Shown here: in pieces, positions 5,852 to 6,760 of the stretch
Position numbering within the stretch: the stretch's first letter is position 1
Layout: the number at the start of each line of letters is the position of its first letter
DNA from: an uncultured Micrococcales bacterium
GTDB lineage: Bacteria; Actinomycetota; Actinomycetes; Actinomycetales; Microbacteriaceae
Assembly: GCA_937919125.1 (NCBI GenBank)
Contig: CALFOB010000065.1
Coordinates: 1 to 6,760 of the forward strand
Direction: 5' to 3'
DNA: 6,760 bases
The notes under the pieces: model-generated
The model's database searches: none
What the model saw: only the letters and a program-made list of their open reading frames with translations
What the model was told of the DNA's origin: nothing
Program-made: the position numbers and the translations under genes

Positions 5852-6470
5852 GTCATTAGAAAGCGTCCACAAAAAACCTAAACGTGTTGGTCTAGCTCTA
5901 TCAAAATACGGAGCTCTCATAAGTCTCGGTGGAATAGCCTTTGCTTTCTCCCCTGTTGGCTTAGCGTTTCTTTCCTCACCTGGCGGCAACGCTTTTAGTG
6001 AAGGCGGCGGAGGCGGCGGAGCCATAATGTGGGCGATGATCCTAACCCTGCCCCTCGGAGCTATTGCTGCAGGTATTGGAATAGCGCTCATGCTTAGCGG
6101 TGTGATATACACACTAAGGACAAAGACTCCTACTGCAGAAGAAAATGCGGAAACCAGATCAAAGGTTCTGAAGGAAAAATCAATTTCCTTCGCACTTCTT
6201 GTTCCTGCAACCATGATCACCCAACCAGTACTTACCTTTGTGCTTGGCAACATGATTATTGGACCAGCAGCAGCACCAGTAACAATCTTTGTAACTAGTG
6301 GGCTTGCGATTGGAGCACTGGGAGCTTCTTTAGCATTTGCAATTCAATCAAAAGCGCTAAAGTTCCAGATCATCATGATTGTCTTAGCAGTACTGTTTTT
6401 AGCAGGGCTATTCTTCGAGGCAACAAGTCTCTACATGTTTTTCGAAGATTTCAACAAGCCGGTTAGTTAG
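5850..6470 (+). CDS. Unrecognised five-helix membrane protein
   Basis: I do not recognise a family for this 206-aa protein. Hydrophobic segments lie at about 17-42, 58-88, 112-136, 142-166 and 172-195. A basic N-terminus (HKKPKR) and a charged loop at 90-111 (many K, R, E) favour an inside N-terminus and an outside C-terminus with five helices. The first outside loop carries SSPGGNAFSE followed by a run of six glycines (52-57). No catalytic, transport or binding motif is evident, and no signal peptide cleavage site is clear. The ATG at 5850 has a strong SD (GAGAGGA, 5839-5845) 4 nt upstream, and the start is well supported. Two TAG stops in a row close it (6468-6473). It overlaps the converging small membrane gene by 8 bp. 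Reality as a gene is likely; function is unknown. Confidence 0.8.
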   Translation: MSLESVHKKPKRVGLALSKYGALISLGGIAFAFSPVGLAFLSSPGGNAFSEGGGGGGAIMWAMILTLPLGAIAAGIGIALMLSGVIYTLRTKTPTAEENAETRSKVLKEKSISFALLVPATMITQPVLTFVLGNMIIGPAAAPVTIFVTSGLAIGALGASLAFAIQSKALKFQIIMIVLAVLFLAGLFFEATSLYMFFEDFNKPVS

Positions 6471-6760
6471 TAGCGATCAAGCTTCTAATACGAACAGCAA
6501 TGCTGGTAGTTACGTTAGTAATACCTAGAATCACAACTGCTGGAAGCATTGACTTGATGAACCATGCAGGAGTGACTGCGTTGATTACATACTCTCCTGG
6601 ACGATCACCAATCTGCTGCCAGAGGCCTAGTTCTCCAACTGCAGAGATTCCAAATGTGAAGGACATCAGAGTCACGATAACAACGAAGATCACTACTAGG
6701 ACAAAGTTCAAGCTAAGTGCTGCTGAACCAGACTTCTTAGGAGCAACCGCTCGTGATTTA
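6463..6760 (-). CDS. Small two-helix membrane protein, 5' end outside the window
   Basis: No family recognised. The frame is open to the window edge on the minus strand. The visible 98 residues begin with a basic stretch (KSRAVAPKKSGS), then a transmembrane helix (NFVLVVIFVVIVTLMSF region), an outside loop with GELGLWQQIGDRPGEY, and a second helix (MLPAVVILGITNV region) ending RIRSLIATN. Basic ends and a polar loop fit both termini inside. A TTG at 6711 could begin an 82-aa form, but it has no SD and would cut off the basic N-terminal segment, so the start is probably upstream of the window. The TAA stop lies inside the end of the converging membrane gene. The pairing with another membrane protein may be coincidental. 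Confidence 0.65.
   Translation of the reverse strand, partial: KSRAVAPKKSGSAALSLNFVLVVIFVVIVTLMSFTFGISAVGELGLWQQIGDRPGEYVINAVTPAWFIKSMLPAVVILGITNVTTSIAVRIRSLIATN

Noticed and set aside
5795..6253. 152-aa minus-strand ORF over the membrane gene
   Set aside because: The plus-strand frame has a strong SD, coherent helices and positive-inside charge; the minus frame has proline runs and no SD support.

Overview
This is a gene-dense bacterial window with five complete genes and two partial genes cut by the window edges. The best guess for the host is an actinobacterium with a small, moderate-GC genome, possibly related to the Microbacteriaceae or another freshwater/marine planktonic line. The evidence is the style of the DEAD-box helicase (MPKN start, GRGKTGSGKT motif I, arginine-rich tails), a mycoredoxin-like glutaredoxin, one plausible leaderless start, and very tight packing. 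Two convergent gene pairs overlap at their 3' ends. The taxonomic call is from memory of family style, not from a search.

Layout: bases 1-921 (+) hold the 3' part of an APH/SrkA-type phosphotransferase. It runs head-on into a secreted GH13 alpha-amylase (911-2266, -), with an 11-bp 3' overlap. Upstream of the amylase, a strong intrinsic terminator (2295-2329, -) ends a 732-aa DEAD-box RNA helicase (2341-4539, -). The helicase has long disordered tails made of 16-residue repeats at both ends. A leader of about 250 bp (4540-4790) precedes it, with a good Shine-Dalgarno (SD), inverted repeats and a candidate promoter. Next come a small glutaredoxin (4791-5042, -) and a HAD-family phosphatase (5052-5723, -). 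These two form a tight operon in which the stop codon of the first gene touches the SD of the second.

A divergent intergenic region (5724-5849) separates this operon from an unrecognised five-helix membrane protein (5850-6470, +). The leader of that gene can fold into mutually exclusive hairpins around its SD. It overlaps by 8 bp, head-on, the end of a second small membrane protein (6463-6760, -) that continues off the window.

Most of the window is housekeeping or accessory metabolism: RNA remodelling, thiol redox, small-molecule phosphate removal and starch/maltodextrin breakdown. There is no mobile element, CRISPR array, tRNA, rRNA or recognisable defence system. The points most worth a second look are the possible SD-switching leader before the membrane protein, the 16-residue tryptophan/arginine repeat tail of the helicase, and the structured helicase leader.
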